A stretch of DNA of 64,000 nt from Macropodus opercularis (lineage: Eukaryota > Chordata > Actinopteri > Anabantiformes > Osphronemidae): positions 3,968,001 through 4,032,000 of the forward strand of contig CM061109.1 in the NCBI GenBank assembly GCA_030770545.1, written 5' to 3'. Below are positions 1 to 11,101 of the stretch, piece after piece; the first letter of the stretch is position 1; every line of letters starts with the position of its first letter. Under the pieces are notes generated by a model. The model did not search any database. It was not told the DNA's origin and saw only the letters and a list, made by a program, of their open reading frames with translations. The position numbers and the translations under genes are program-made.

Positions 1-2907
1 TTCTCTGAAACACCACATCTACTTGACAAACTAGGTAAAGAATCAATTCACAATCATCTTGTGAATTGTTGTTGTGTGACACGTGCAACCAGAACCTTCT
101 GTCATTACACTGACTCCCATGAATGAGGCTGCGTGTTCCTCTCCTGCGTCAGTGGCTCAGTCTTTCCAGGATGACAGTTCCTCAGTCACTTCATCTGACA
201 CGTTGTTGTTGTTCCACAGGTTGTTCCACAGTCACTTCATCTCATTCAGCCCCCAGAGTATCGATCCCACCCCTGGCCACATAATTTTGCGATACCCACT
301 TTTTCATTTGATGTTGAAATCCTCCTTCAAGAAGGAAATAAGGTTTATGAATGTGATGGCTCACTTCTTCAGAATCCAAGCTTGAACTCATGACTCATAC
401 TTGAGAAACTTGCTAGAGCAATATTCAACTACACTGCTTGTCCCACCGGACTTCAAATACAGGCAGTTACAGAAGCTTTGATTAAAAAACATCCCTGCCT
501 AAAAGAGCCTGGATCCTCAGTTTCAAGCATGTATGGGTGGCAGCAACGTCTTAAATAAAAGACGGCTAATTACCGCTTTAAAATGAGAAGACGTGATGTA
601 CCTTGTCCTGAGCTTGACATAAACTCCTTGAAAAGGAAAACTCCTGGTAAAAAAAACCTGCACAAAATTGCAAAAGGCCAAAAAGAGCAGAAGTGAACTA
701 TCTACCTCCACATCCAAGTGGAGAAACAGCTGAGAGTCTGGAAATGGAGAGACATGACCTTCTTAATGAGGTTAAGAAGAAGAACAACACAAAGGTGATT
801 CAAGAGAAAATGTCAAAGACATTCTCTTATAGAAGGTTCGAAGTCGTAAGTGGAAGTCCAGCTGCTGATGACTTCAAAGAGAGGTGGTCTGCTTTGTTTT
901 GTGAAAGTGGGGTAGGTGAATCTTTAAAATTATAAAAATATTATGTGCTTTTCTGAGAACTAACATTATTTGATATTACAGTACAGTATATACAGTAAAG
1001 CACATTCCTGTTAAAGTAAGTTAAGTTAAAGCCAAATTAATAATCTTTATTTGGAGTTGATGATTGTAAATAGTTTATATCCATGTCATAAATTGTACTT
1101 TAGCTCTCGACCATTAGCCCATTTTCTAAAGTTGTACATTCTGTTTTTTCAGGAGAATAACCACAATATCTCTGGAGCAGACCTTCATGTACAACCTAGA
1201 TAAGTATACACCAAAACTTACTGCCCTGATGAAAGCCAAGGGAGGTGTTTTGGGACCAAGTTGAGGCCCTTCTTGGACAGGCTGAGTGGGGTATGTCCTG
1301 AATGTGGTAGCTTCTGTCTGTCTCTATATATTCCATTTTTCTATTTGCTTGAATTGCTGCTCTGTTTGATTTTGAATTTTCTTCTGTATGAGTAATGATC
1401 CACTGTGGTTCTTTCAACAGATGCAAAGCAGTCAGATGAGACGTGACGCTGTTATCCGCAGCCTTATATTATATCTTGGTGAGAAAGAAGAGGAGCTTTT
1501 TGAAGATTGCACGGTAATGCATGAAAATGTTCCTGTTCTTTTCCCCTCATTCGTTTGGATCGTCTGCCAGGGTCCAGTCCTGCTCCGGTCCGTGATCAAC
1601 ACAACTGTAGTAGAAAAAGTTCATGCATATAAAGATATTTGTAGCGGAATATATATATTTAGCACATATGCATTTAGTTCAGGCTAAAGGGTTTAGAAAA
1701 GAGTAGAACAGGTAGAACAGGTCCTGTCTAGGCTGTGCAGGCTTGCTGGCCTTGGGTCCGAAGACAATCTGGCTTTTAGACAAAACAGTCTGAGCTGTTG
1801 AACAAAGGAATTTGGACAAACAATTCTTGGTATGAAATCTTCACATTTTGACGCATGTTCAGGGTTTAAAACCACCTCTCTAGAAGGAGACGGGGGAGAT
1901 GTGAGCTGTGCTGGGCTGGGAGACACAGCCAGCGTCTCCCAGCCTGGGCTCCGTCCTTCCCCACACGCGTCTGTGAGCATCTCCCGCAGGAGAGAGAGGT
2001 GACTTTGTTTTCCTGTCTGCATATTTTCTCATCTCACCACTGAAAATAAATTCATGTTTGATTATTTGAACCTAATGCTGCCTCGGCTTGAATTCCTCTG
2101 AGTTGGGACATCTCTGACCACTACACAAGCAGGAGCAAGTAACCAAATCATCCGGTCCCTGAAACAAAACGAGCCACATTGTTTACTCGAAATGAGGACG
2201 ATCCTCCTCATTTCTTCCTTACTGATATTTACTGGTATTTACTGGTATTTACCACTGCTTCAGATTCAACCATTTGCACACACAAACACTCACAATCAGG
2301 TTGGGTTGACACACCGGGGGGCATCTTGGAGATTCAATGTCTGGCCCAATGACACTTTCATTGTAATCTGGATTTATCAAGTCGTAGATTTTCCTAGGCT
2401 ACATTAAACTGGCAAGAGGCACAGTCTGTAGCTGAGAGCAACATTAAATCCACATTTTTGCAAGGGCTACAGTTTGTGTTGTGGATCTAGCTTGTCCCAT
2501 GATTTAAGACTGATTCACTGGTAATGTACAGGTGTTTTCCTTGTTCATTATGCATTATCAACTAAGTTACTTATCAATATAAGACTTAATTTGTGGTATT
2601 TTGTATGCAGGAGGACAGACGCAGCGATGCCTCTCACCACATCCTTAGGATCCTGGTCGTCCATAGAGGAGATGGAGAGGATCCAGTGGACGTATCAATA
2701 ATTCTGGAAGGCAAGGAGATGCTTACAGGATGCAGCAGCACTGCTACAGCTTGTTCACTACTTATGGGGCTGATTTATACCCTCAACCTTGCCTACCCCC
2801 CTGTACTGCGTTATACCTTTGAGGTGTTTCAGAAACTTTTTCTGGAACTGGACATGATTAAACTTTCTCCAAAACTACAAGCTCTTAAGCTTAAGCTGTT
2901 AACTTAA
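1..2907 (+). pseudogene. SAMD3-like teleost family gene, decayed copy 1
   Basis: The frames resemble the fish 'sterile alpha motif domain-containing protein 3-like' proteins, whose function I do not know. Pieces in order: about 230-910 (the 'WP..F.IP.FS.DVE' block, then a lysine-rich stretch ending in W-x-ALF); exon 1153-1290; exon 1421-1513; last exon 2611-2907 ending in TAA. The introns keep consensus signals (TTTTTTCAG before 1153, GTATGT after 1290, CAACAG before 1421, GTAATG after 1513, TATGCAG before 2611), so this is not a retrocopy. Breaks seen: in-frame TAA in the first large exon near 556-558, frame changes around 690 and a frameshift or stop near 1261. The last exon is fully open and is the best match (EGKEMLTGC, then YTFEVFQKLFLELD). 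Its 5' part lies outside the window. A solo LTR sits in the intron after 1513. Confidence 0.75.
1606..2125 (+). mobile_element. Solo LTR of a retrovirus-like element
   Basis: The 520-bp insertion begins TGTAGT and ends ACTACA, the terminal inverted repeat expected of an LTR, and carries AATAAA near 2045. It is flanked by CAAC and CAAG, a 4-bp target duplication with one mismatch. The other copy of the segment, near 60944, is the empty site (about 'AACACAACCAGGAGC'), which gives both ends directly. No internal retroviral sequence is present. It does not resemble the LTRs at 11102, 18190, 33211 or 40638, so the family is unidentified. Confidence 0.85.
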
Positions 2908-2908
2908 A

Positions 2909-2940
2909 TGACAGTACTGAACTGTTCAACAGTACTGTCA
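2909..2940 (+). other. Perfect 11-bp stem-loop just after the stop codon
   Basis: TGACAGTACTG, a 10-base loop and CAGTACTGTCA start one base after the TAA that closes the SAMD3-like last exon. The D2 copy (61724-61755) is identical. It would lie at the start of the 3'UTR if the gene were transcribed. Function unknown. Confidence 0.8.
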
Positions 2941-3773
2941 ACGTTTGTCTTTTAGGTGAATTTTAGTTTCTGTGATTGATGTTTGTGGCCATGCTAACAT
3001 TTTATCTGTAACTGTTAATGCTTTTAAGGTAAGGCTATTCTAGATCAAAACTTTGAGTAGTGGTGGTAATGTTGGTGGCTGGATTTAGCTTAACATGAAC
3101 TTTTATTTTGTACATTTGTGGCATTTCTTTCTGTTTTATTATTTTATTTTGACATGCAAAATTAGCCTTAGCCTCTGTTATTTTGCATCACAGAACAGTA
3201 AAACGCTCAGGGTAGATTTAAGTTATTCTTCATTTTAGAATAAAGCAAATTAAAACTTGCTTTGGTGACTGAGATGGCAAAGGGCTACTGAAAATCTTTG
3301 TATCTGTGTCTTGAAATGAACCGTGTTTAGAAAATACAATGTTTAATTATATTCTATTTTGTGATTTGTGATCAATGTTTATGAAAAAATAAAGATTGAT
3401 TTTGCAATGTAGTACATTTGGTAACATTTACATAACTATAGTGAGTAAAACAACATCATACAAGTAAATAAATTTAACAGTCAATTAAAAAACAATATAA
3501 TAAAATGTACTCAACTATTAGAACAAGATTTACTTAATATTTTCTTGCTCATGAGGAGCCTGTGGAAAAAAATAAGTGATTTTAATAAAAGTAAATCATT
3601 ACTTAAGTAAAATTAGGTAATATTTAATTTGCCTTTTCAATTGTGTTAAGATTAGTAGCAAGTACATTTAACTTTATTCTGGCAGGTAAGCTGTACTTAA
3701 TATTTTGGCAGTAAAATGTACTTACAAAGCATAAGCGCAGGATTTTAAGGATTTAATCAAGTAAATCCTACAA
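2941..3773. other. AT-rich spacer, no gene seen
   Basis: This is AT-rich 3'-flank sequence with several AATAAA hexamers (for example near 3388) and no coding frame I can support. It is nearly identical in D2 (61756-62585). Confidence 0.6.
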
Positions 3774-4212
3774 TACTCAGGATACTCAGGAAGAACAACA
3801 TCACACAAAGACTGTTGGTGTCCTTTTACAGAGCTAGCATAGAAAGTATACTAACATACTGTATATGCATATGGTTCACCAGCAGCACAGCAGCTCAGAG
3901 GAAAGCTCTCCAAGGGGTCATAAACACCGCACAGAAGATTGTTGGCTGCCCTCTCCCCACACTGGAAAACCTATACAGCTCCCGCTGCCTCAGGAAAGCA
4001 CAGGACATTGTGAAAGACACTCTTCACCCAGGCCACTCCCTGTTTGAACTGCTGCCCTCAGGCAGACGGTACAGACTATACAAGACTAGGACTAACAGAC
4101 TCAAGCACAGTTGTTATCCCACTTTAATATCTGCTCTGAACGCTGCTACAAAATAATGCAAAACTCAAGTCTGGACCAATACAATGTACGATGCTTGTGT
4201 GGGTTTTTATAT

Positions 4213-4213
<1 letters not shown>

Positions 4214-4247
<34 letters not shown>
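4214..4247 (+). repeat. Poly(T) run, 34 bases
   Basis: Uninterrupted T run inside the 3'UTR of the L2 fragment. Confidence 0.95.
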
Positions 4248-4250
<3 letters not shown>

Positions 4251-4372
4251 CTTATTTATTGTTTTAGTCTTTTTTACCTCGTATGAATGATGCACTGTAT
4301 GGAGAGCACCTTTTAGATAACTGGAGAGCACTTTTTAAATTTCATTGTACAAGTTACAGTGACAATAAAGAA

Positions 4373-4394
4373 TCTATCTATCTATCTATCTATC
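4373..4394 (+). repeat. (TCTA)n tail of the L2 fragment
   Basis: Tandem TCTA copies form the exact 3' end of the L2 insertion. Confidence 0.9.
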
Positions 4395-4450
4395 AAAATT
4401 AGTAAATTTTATTTTAGTGTATAATCTGACAATGCTGTCTCTTCAAACAG

Positions 4451-4744
4451 TTCCAGTGGCACAAGACCAGGTTGTATGGCCAACGTTCTCACAAGTTTTT
4501 AACTATACAAGGACCCCCTGCTAACTGCCATTCAATATTCCAGCTAGAAACACGACACTGTCCCTGTTTAGATCCACTCATCAGCCTCGCACAAGCTTTT
4601 GCCAAATACACAGCCATAGATGATGAGACGAGACAATTATTGCAAATATTCCCACCATACACGGTATCATATACAATCACATGCATATGGACATTCCCAA
4701 CATCAGCAGGACACTTATTCATCCTGTGTGGACTGGTTTTGTGA
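4451..4744 (+). other. Unassigned exon-like open frame, duplicated in D2
   Basis: An open frame of about 97 codons follows a good 3' splice-site context (TCTCTTCAAACAG before 4451) and ends in TGA at 4742-4744. It has no ATG near its start, so it could only be a terminal exon. The product is rich in aromatic and cysteine residues (CIWTFPTSAGHLFILCG near the end). The D2 copy (62639-62932) is the same. I do not recognise it. It may be another exon of the SAMD3-like pseudogene transcript or part of an unknown transposon; chance openness is also possible. Confidence 0.3.
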
Positions 4745-4997
4745 TAATATGCAACCTGCATCACTTCCTCTGAATACTACTCAAGCAGATCCAGTTGAAG
4801 CCCCACTCAATGATGCAAACATCACACATTCTGACACATAAAACACCTAAACATTCTGTGGGCCACTCAGGTCTGAACTCCTGACGTGGCCAAACCTAAT
4901 TTTGAACAAGAAACAAGCCCCTAACTTACTTAGTTGAGACACTTTGCCCGCATCAGAGGCTTATTTTGAGCCTTTTGCGTCCAGCTGCAGGTGGTGG

Positions 4998-5029
4998 TTG
5001 CTCCTTCCATTTTAAAATGGAAGGAGCAA
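4998..5029. repeat. 32-bp perfect palindrome over the ERV-A gag start
   Basis: TTGCTCCTTCCATTTT is followed with no spacer by its exact reverse complement. The ATG of the gag frame (5017) lies inside the right arm. The D2 copy (63186-63217) is identical. Confidence 0.9.
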
Positions 5030-5523
5030 AGAAATGTCAGCTCAAAAGTGAAGAAAATGACACAAAGCCAACAGGACTAGAAACAGACACGCAGCCGCCA
5101 CCACATGTTTACATGTAGCAACGTGAACAGTTTACACTGTTGTCAGATAGAGAACTAGCAGGTCACGTTCACGGAGCTTTCACCCTTGAGATGCAGAAGA
5201 ACACGACAGATAGAGCACACACAGGAATGATGATACTCCCCAGTGCCCACAAACCCGCAGTTAGGGAAAGGACCAAAGAGCAGACAAGAAATATAACTCC
5301 AGGATATCCAGATTTATCACTAGGAGATAAGGGACAAAGATGAGCAGACATTACAATGTACAGATCTGAGAGGAGAGAAACAGATTGTGTATGAGCAGCA
5401 CTGAGCTATATGGCTCCACTGCTGAGTAAAGCAGCCCAACAGCAGCACAGATATGTGCCGTGGAATTTCATGGATATGACAGGACTGGTGAACCGTCTTC
5501 CAGCTTTAGCTGATGGAGCTGAC
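5017..5523 (+). pseudogene. ERV-A gag remnant, nonsense-decayed
   Basis: One reading frame runs from ATG 5017 to 5523 and is interrupted only by stop codons: TAG near 5116, TGA at 5341-5343, another TGA near 5390 and TAG at 5524. The clearest family signal is a block near 5461-5520 with W.FMDMTGLVNRLP followed by L.DGAD, which resembles the start of the capsid region of gamma/epsilon-type retroviral Gag. In exogenous relatives Gag assembles the virion core at the membrane; this copy cannot make a full protein. The upstream part is proline- and lysine-rich, as linker/p12-like regions often are. No LTR is recognisable upstream. Confidence 0.6.
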
Positions 5524-5526
5524 TAG

Positions 5527-5940
5527 GAGAACCGAGAAAGCTCAAGAACCAACTCTTTCTTTCTACTGCACCATGATGCGTGATGGCGATCAGAGTCCAC
5601 GGACTAGGAACATCAAGGATGGATTCAAGTTCCAGGCTCAGCACCACACGTCGCTCTCATCATAGGGTTAAGAGATGCAACAGAAAGAATACAACCTACC
5701 ACACGAGGATTAATGGACCAAGGGAGTAATGATCAAAACTAGGAGTATGTGCAACACCCCAATCTTTCCCAAAGAAAACCAAACATCAATGACTATAAGT
5801 TAGATCAACACTCATTAATGCAATAGTACAGGAATAACATCTTACTGTACCAGACCCACACACACTGCTGTCCAACATTCCTCCAGGAATGGGCTGGTAT
5901 ACTGTGATCTTCATCATCTAGATATTCAATCCACAACACT
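5527..5940 (+). other. ERV-A gag-pol interval, too decayed to assign
   Basis: No continuous frame. By position it should hold the rest of Gag, protease and the RT N-terminus, but I cannot read those domains. D2 matches up to 5813. Confidence 0.4.
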
Positions 5941-5941
5941 G

Positions 5942-7260
5942 ATGTATGTGGTCTATGATGGCATTTTGATCTGCTTAAAAAGTAAAAAGCAGTGTGAAAG
6001 ACTCAACTGCAGTATTTAAGGCCTTAGCAGCTGGACGTCATAAGCTCAGTAAAAGCAAGCTGCAGTTCTGTCAGAAAACTGTAGAGTCGTTGGGACGGCA
6101 GCTTAGTGGTGAAAAGAGGCTTATAGCACCGTCTCAGGTAGAAGCTGTAATAAAAGCTCCCCAACCACTAACTCTGGGACAGAAGTTGTCATTTTTGGGG
6201 ATGGCTGGTTACAGCAGACCCTGGATATGTGACTATGCTATGACAGCAGCTCCTTTATGAAACATGAAAAGAGCAGCTGGACAAATAATGGTTCAGCCCC
6301 ACTTGTGTGGACAGAAGAAGCTAAAGGAGCATTTCAGAAAAAAAGACCTGCAGACTGCTCCAGCTTTAGCCAATCCTGACTATACGACACCATTTCACCT
6401 TTATGTGGCTGAAAGACAAAACTGTGCTGATGCAAGACTCCCCCACAGGGAAACAGCCCATAGCCTGTTACAGCACTAAGCTTGATAACACTGAGGAGGG
6501 ACTGACTCCCTGCTGCCAGAGATTGGCAGCAGCAGCAGCATTTACCCATAAGTAAGCATCAGTTCTAACAGTGGGACACCCTGTGACATTGTATGTATCT
6601 CACCAACTGCATGCTATGCTAACTAGTCCTTGATTTGTTGTTACACAGGCCAGAAGGACTGGTTATGAAGTGTTACTATCAGGACAAGAACAAACTGTGC
6701 AGCGGTGCAACACAATAAATCCCACACGACTGCACACAAGAAACACACACATTCATGCAAGTATGAGAGAATTTGTACAACCAACCGATTCCATCAGATT
6801 CATTTTGTTTGTGGATGAGTCGTGCGTATGAAACAGGAAGGCATGCAGCACGTGGGGCATTTTATAAAGTACAGCTTAGATCAGCCATGTTCAGCACAAC
6901 TTGCTGATATTAAGGCCAAACAGCCACAATCTATCCAGACAGTGCATATGGCTATGGAGTGTGTCACATATGGATTTATCCATGCGGCTGGCTCACCTGT
7001 AGTGCATGGAGAAGCTGTGGCACAATTGATTCTCAAGTGCAGCTACCAAAAGAGTTAGAGGGAAAGATTCCTGTTTGTAGTAGTGCAGGTTTAGTAGATG
7101 GATGGAAGCTTGTCCAACAGCTGAACCAGACCACAAAGCAGCAGCTAAGTTTTTGTATGCAGTGTTTCCCAGATTTGACAATGCCAGATACTATATCATC
7201 AGACAAGGGTCATCACTTTCTGTCAAGTGTGATAAGAGAAATGTTTCATATCCCAGGAGC
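5942..7260 (+). pseudogene. ERV-A pol remnant (RT thumb, RNase H, integrase)
   Basis: Domains follow retroviral order but in different frames. A degraded reverse transcriptase active-site box is at about 5942-5975 (VVYDGILI, where Y-V-D-D-x-L-I is expected; the first catalytic Asp is lost). RT connection with FLGMAGY is near 6195-6230. A W-T-E-A..AF..K..L..APALA.PDY segment is at about 6308-6420, followed by a YYS.KLD-like stretch to 6550. RNase H-like sequence with DES and SAQLADIKA is at about 6810-7058. An integrase core piece with ISSDKGHHF is at about 7080-7250. Many frameshifts. The catalytic set is incomplete, so no active enzyme is expected. Gammaretrovirus-like in flavour; clade uncertain. 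Confidence 0.75.
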
Positions 7261-8151
7261 AGCAGGTGATGGGCCCTCAGTCGGGGATCCTGGTCACCCT
7301 GCTCTTGACAACCTTGATGTACCTCCACGTACACCTGTCTGGGGACAAAACCTGTTGGAGGAGGAGAATGTTTCCTATCTTTTCCCTCTGTTCTGTTTGT
7401 CTTTGTTGTGCTAACCCTCTCAGGTTTAGCAAGACTCTCTCTACGTCCTTTTCTGCTCCTACGTCAGATATTCTTGAAATAAACAGTTTAAGGGAATTTC
7501 CTATTGTGCATCCTCAGTAGAAATTATTATTGTTACTTTTTTTATTATAGTTAATTTAAATATCATGATTCTTTACTTGTGCAGAAGACAACACCTTGTA
7601 TTGTTAAAACTACCAGCTAAGAGCAACAGACATTTCCATTTTTGTGCTTTACATGGGAAAACATCAACCAATACACCGTGGACACAGAACGACTTTGATT
7701 TGTTTTCACATGTATTTTTCAAAATATGTGTAACCCAATGGAAGAAATCTGGGCCATAAGTCTTCAAAAAATTAACTCCCAAACGAAAACAAGCTATTTG
7801 AACCAAAACTATGAAAAACTGTAACCAAAGTTTCTCAATTCAAATATGAGTAAATTATTATTAAAATAAACGTTATATTTAAAATTGGATGCTATATCTT
7901 TATTGATACATAACACCCATCACTGTAAAAACTGTAATAAAAAGGCAAATAAAACTTCTGCCTGGCCGCAGTTGTCAGTTTGCATAAAGACTGCAAAACA
8001 ATTTAACTGGTATCAACTTGGCTGCTACTGAATCTACAGAACTGGCCTCTATAGGGTTCAATGTTCCTCCCTAGCGCTCAGCGCCATCTACTGGCCCATG
8101 TAGCTGATTGCTCTAACAAGCACATCATTTACAATCCTCAAAACCTTGAGG

Positions 8152-8154
<3 letters not shown>
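7261..8154 (+). other. ERV-A 3' side and unassigned sequence
   Basis: An ATG frame at 7266-7520 begins with a hydrophobic, signal-peptide-like stretch (ILVTLLLTTLMYLHVHL) just after the integrase remnant, where an env leader would be expected. The rest matches nothing I know, so env identity is only suggested. AATAAA lies near 7477. From 7521 to 8154 I see AT-rich sequence without a recognisable gene, and no 3' LTR. Confidence 0.3.

Positions 8155-8188
<34 letters not shown>
8155..8188. repeat. (CA)n microsatellite
   Basis: About 17 uninterrupted CA dinucleotides. Confidence 0.97.
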
Positions 8189-8190
<2 letters not shown>

Positions 8191-10239
8191 GTGTGACTTA
8201 TTTTCACTTTTCTCTCCTGAATTGCACCATGAACCTCTCATAATTACTTTTACCTACTTTTATTGCATTACCTCTATTTACACATAGTTACATTTAAATG
8301 CGAGTTTCAGACAGAAAGTCAGTGTCTGGCAGAACTACAAAAAGTCCCAAACATCTAAAACATGCAGAGAAACTCCACATCTGCTGTTTTTGTAGCTTTA
8401 TACGTCAAAAATATATCAAAACTCTTTATGAGCATGACATTTCTTATCTAGTAAACTCCTAAATCGAAACATATCAGCTAAACACAGCTGTGAGATAAAT
8501 GTGAAGTACTTTGTTTTTCTGAACTGTAGTAAAGTTAAGAGGAGAGTGAAAACAAAACTTCTACCAACCTCTAAGTATCTGCATATGAAGCCGTACTTGT
8601 TTAGGTAATAGATCAGCTCCCACCACTGCCTGTTTTCTGCAGTGAAAGCAAGATTCAGTGGCGAACTGCTAACATCACCTGGTGGTGTTAATGTGCAAGT
8701 ATCAGCTACACAACCAGCTGCTACTCTTGGACAACTTGCTGTGTTTTGGCACCTGTGGATCGGTTTAGGCTGACGCTGAAGCAATTTATTATTGGTTATT
8801 TTAACTAGCATTAAAATAAGCAGATGTTTTTAATGTTGTGGCTGTTTCTCTGATGTCAACCATAAATACCACATCAGGTCTTACACAGAGTACTTATAAT
8901 TAATCTAAATACCAGACAGGACATGATGCAATTAACAATTAACAGGCTTGTGCATTGGATTCAAATGGAAAATGTTTATTTCACCTAACATTAAACCACA
9001 AGTCTTTTCAAGTCAAGTGAAATTGTTGCAGTTTGCCATGACACTGCTCATGTACTGACACTCGAGCATTACACAGTTTCATGGAAAATCGAAGGCACGA
9101 TGAAGAATCTGAATCATGAAGGCAAACAATGCTCTGCCGTGTTTCAGGTGGAGGTGATCTGTTGTGCGGTATCACGATAGCTGGAGACGATGAACCCAAC
9201 GCAGCATGTCCTGGATGGGAAGAGGTCACACAAAAAAAACATTCACCCATCAGGGGGCAGTCTTCACTGACAGATGGTGTGATCTCAGTAGAAGTGCACA
9301 GTTTGACATGATACATGTTGCTTGCTATTACCAAACAGTGATATACATCACTGACAGGTTTATAAAGCTTCCATCAACATCTATACTTGGGTTAGCAGAT
9401 TTGGCTTTTTTTCATCCATTTCTCTTTGCTCCAACTCCTGGATTCTGGGGAGAGTATTTAAAGTTTTAACTTACCCGCAGTAAAAGCTCCCTCACAGTCT
9501 TGAAATGTTTCTACGTGGGACAATGAGTCATAAGCATGAGAGAGAAGATTCCAACAGGATGTGGGATGAGAATGAAGCTATGATTAAAAGAAGCGGAAGA
9601 ACAGGGGGTTGAGCATCAGGTGGACAAATAACTACTGCAAACTGTATGTTTGTACTTATACTTTCTGAAAGGTCTAGAAAAATTCTGTATTTACTGTCTA
9701 AATTAATCAAATCCTGCATCTCTGGTGGCGTGGTGGTGCATCAACCTATGACACAGGTAGTTTGCACATTTAGGAAGGTTCAATCTGTGGCACTTCTGTT
9801 CTCCAGCCAGCTGAGGCAATGTCTCTTGGGACTTTGTAGCTGGTTCATGGAACACAGGTGTCATTTCATGTATCTGATTAATCAGGTTGAATTCTGGTTA
9901 GTCAGCGTCTTGCTTTTGTATTCTGGTTATTAGAGACCATCTTGCTCTGTACTTAGTCAGGTAGGATTTTGTTTTATAGACTAATTGTTATTGTATTTAT
10001 CCTCATAGCGAGTGACTATAGTTAGTTGTTAGTTGCTAGTTGTTTGTTTATTAAAGACAATATTCCTGTTGAATCACAACCAGCCTTCCAGTGTCTGCTT
10101 TCTTGTTTGTCACACATTCGCAGGTTTTGGAGTAGCGTATATTCCTATTCAGATTATGTCTTTTTGGTTAAAATGCTTCTGTCCCAGCATTTTAAATATG
10201 TCAAGTTAAACTTTTTTATCTAAAAATGAATTGAATTAC
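8189..10239. other. Unassigned 2-kb stretch
   Basis: No gene recognised. The longest frame is minus-strand 8416-8811 (131 codons); its middle (SSPLNLAFTAENRQWWELI) looks protein-like, but I cannot place it. The stretch at about 9720-10110 ends with TATTAAAGACAATATTCCTG and could be the tail of a dispersed repeat or LTR, but I found no second copy in this window. Confidence 0.35.
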
Positions 10240-11035
10240 ACTAAATTTAAAACTTATACTGCATGAAAATGATCACTGAAAAAGACAATAAAACTGAAAA
10301 GCTGACGTGGCCTTTTCTAGGGATAACAGTAAGTATCACAGCAACAAATTGGTGTCATGGATCACATTAAAAATACAACTTCGAATGTACAACAGATGAA
10401 GAAATGCACAATTACAATAAGAAGAACTTGATGTTTGATACTGACAGGTACTGACACCAATGATGTAAAAATGAAATCCAGGCAGGGGACCACAGTGATG
10501 GCCCTACTTCTTTACCTGATTATTAACATCCCATTGAAAGGAAGAGACATCTCAGTCTCAACTGCCACTGCAGGAGTCTGCTTGTGTGTCACCTGGAATT
10601 GTGAGTCAAATGTCTGTCACCTGGAATTCAGTGGAAAAACAAAAACACAACAGATAGAGACCATATCTTTACAGATTAAGAAGCTGTAAGTAAGTAAGTA
10701 TCAGCATCAATAGGTGCTTAAAATGTCCTCATCTGCCTGAGCATGTTTTTCCATCCTGTCTACTGTAGTGAGTAGGTGTGGAACCTCAACTACCTACTCA
10801 CTACCCTTCAGACAACTTCACCTGGATGAATGAGAATCTCCACAGACAACTACAGACATTGTTTCTACCATAGCCCCAAGTACAAACCAGAGCACGTTGC
10901 TAACTTGTAACACATTCAGGCATAAGTTAATAAATAAAGGCAAAACAAGATATACACTTCATTTAATATAGTATTTGACAAGTAAATTTTGCTCCTAAAT
11001 TGTTATTAATTATCTACTATAGTTCTGTGGAAACA
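10240..11035 (-). repeat. Inverted copy of the 52.7-55.6 kb region (C')
   Basis: Read on the minus strand, 10485-11035 matches 52715-53367 and 10240-10490 matches 55376-55622. The two target pieces are separated by about 2 kb in the other copy, so either that 2 kb was inserted there or deleted here. A recognisable landmark is the 58-nt exon-like segment, whose AG boundary is at 10593. Divergence is clearly higher than between A1 and A2. The homology stops near 11035, shortly before the gypsy element. Confidence 0.8.
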
Positions 11036-11101
11036 GAAATTCGAAACACTAATTCGAGCATGGCCTCAGTCAGGTATCATCAATTGTGTTTATATTAATA
11101 A

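Larger units (their letters stand above)
3774..4395 (+). mobile_element. 5'-truncated L2-clade LINE (RT C-terminus and 3' tail)
   Basis: The insertion is absent from D2, where the sequence runs straight from 'ATCCTACAA' into 'ATTAG' near 62585. The frame at about 3790-4156 reads as the C-terminal end of an L2/Maui-type non-LTR reverse transcriptase ORF2: FYRASIESILTYCI, then an ALQ..I.TAQKI.G segment and LLPSGRRYR. It ends at a stop near 4154. The 3'UTR holds a 34-base T run, AATAAAG near 4364 and a terminal (TCTA)n tail, the simple-repeat tail expected for this clade. Only the last ~620 bp of a several-kb element inserted, which is normal 5' truncation. No clear target duplication beyond AA. 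Confidence 0.85.
1..5813. repeat. Segmental duplication, copy D1
   Basis: Base 1 lines up with 59353 and base 5813 with 64000 in direct orientation; both copies run off a window edge, so the true unit is longer. Substitutions are sparse by eye. D1 is about 1.16 kb longer, nearly all explained by two insertions absent from D2: the solo LTR at 1606-2125 and the L2 fragment at 3774-4395. Contents in order are a decayed SAMD3-like gene, AT-rich spacer, an unassigned exon-like frame and an ERV gag remnant. Confidence 0.95.

Noticed and set aside
8416..8811. 131-codon minus-strand frame with SPLNLAF, considered as an ankyrin-like exon
   Set aside because: Only one short segment looks protein-like, repeat consensus is not met, and no splice frame or second repeat is visible.
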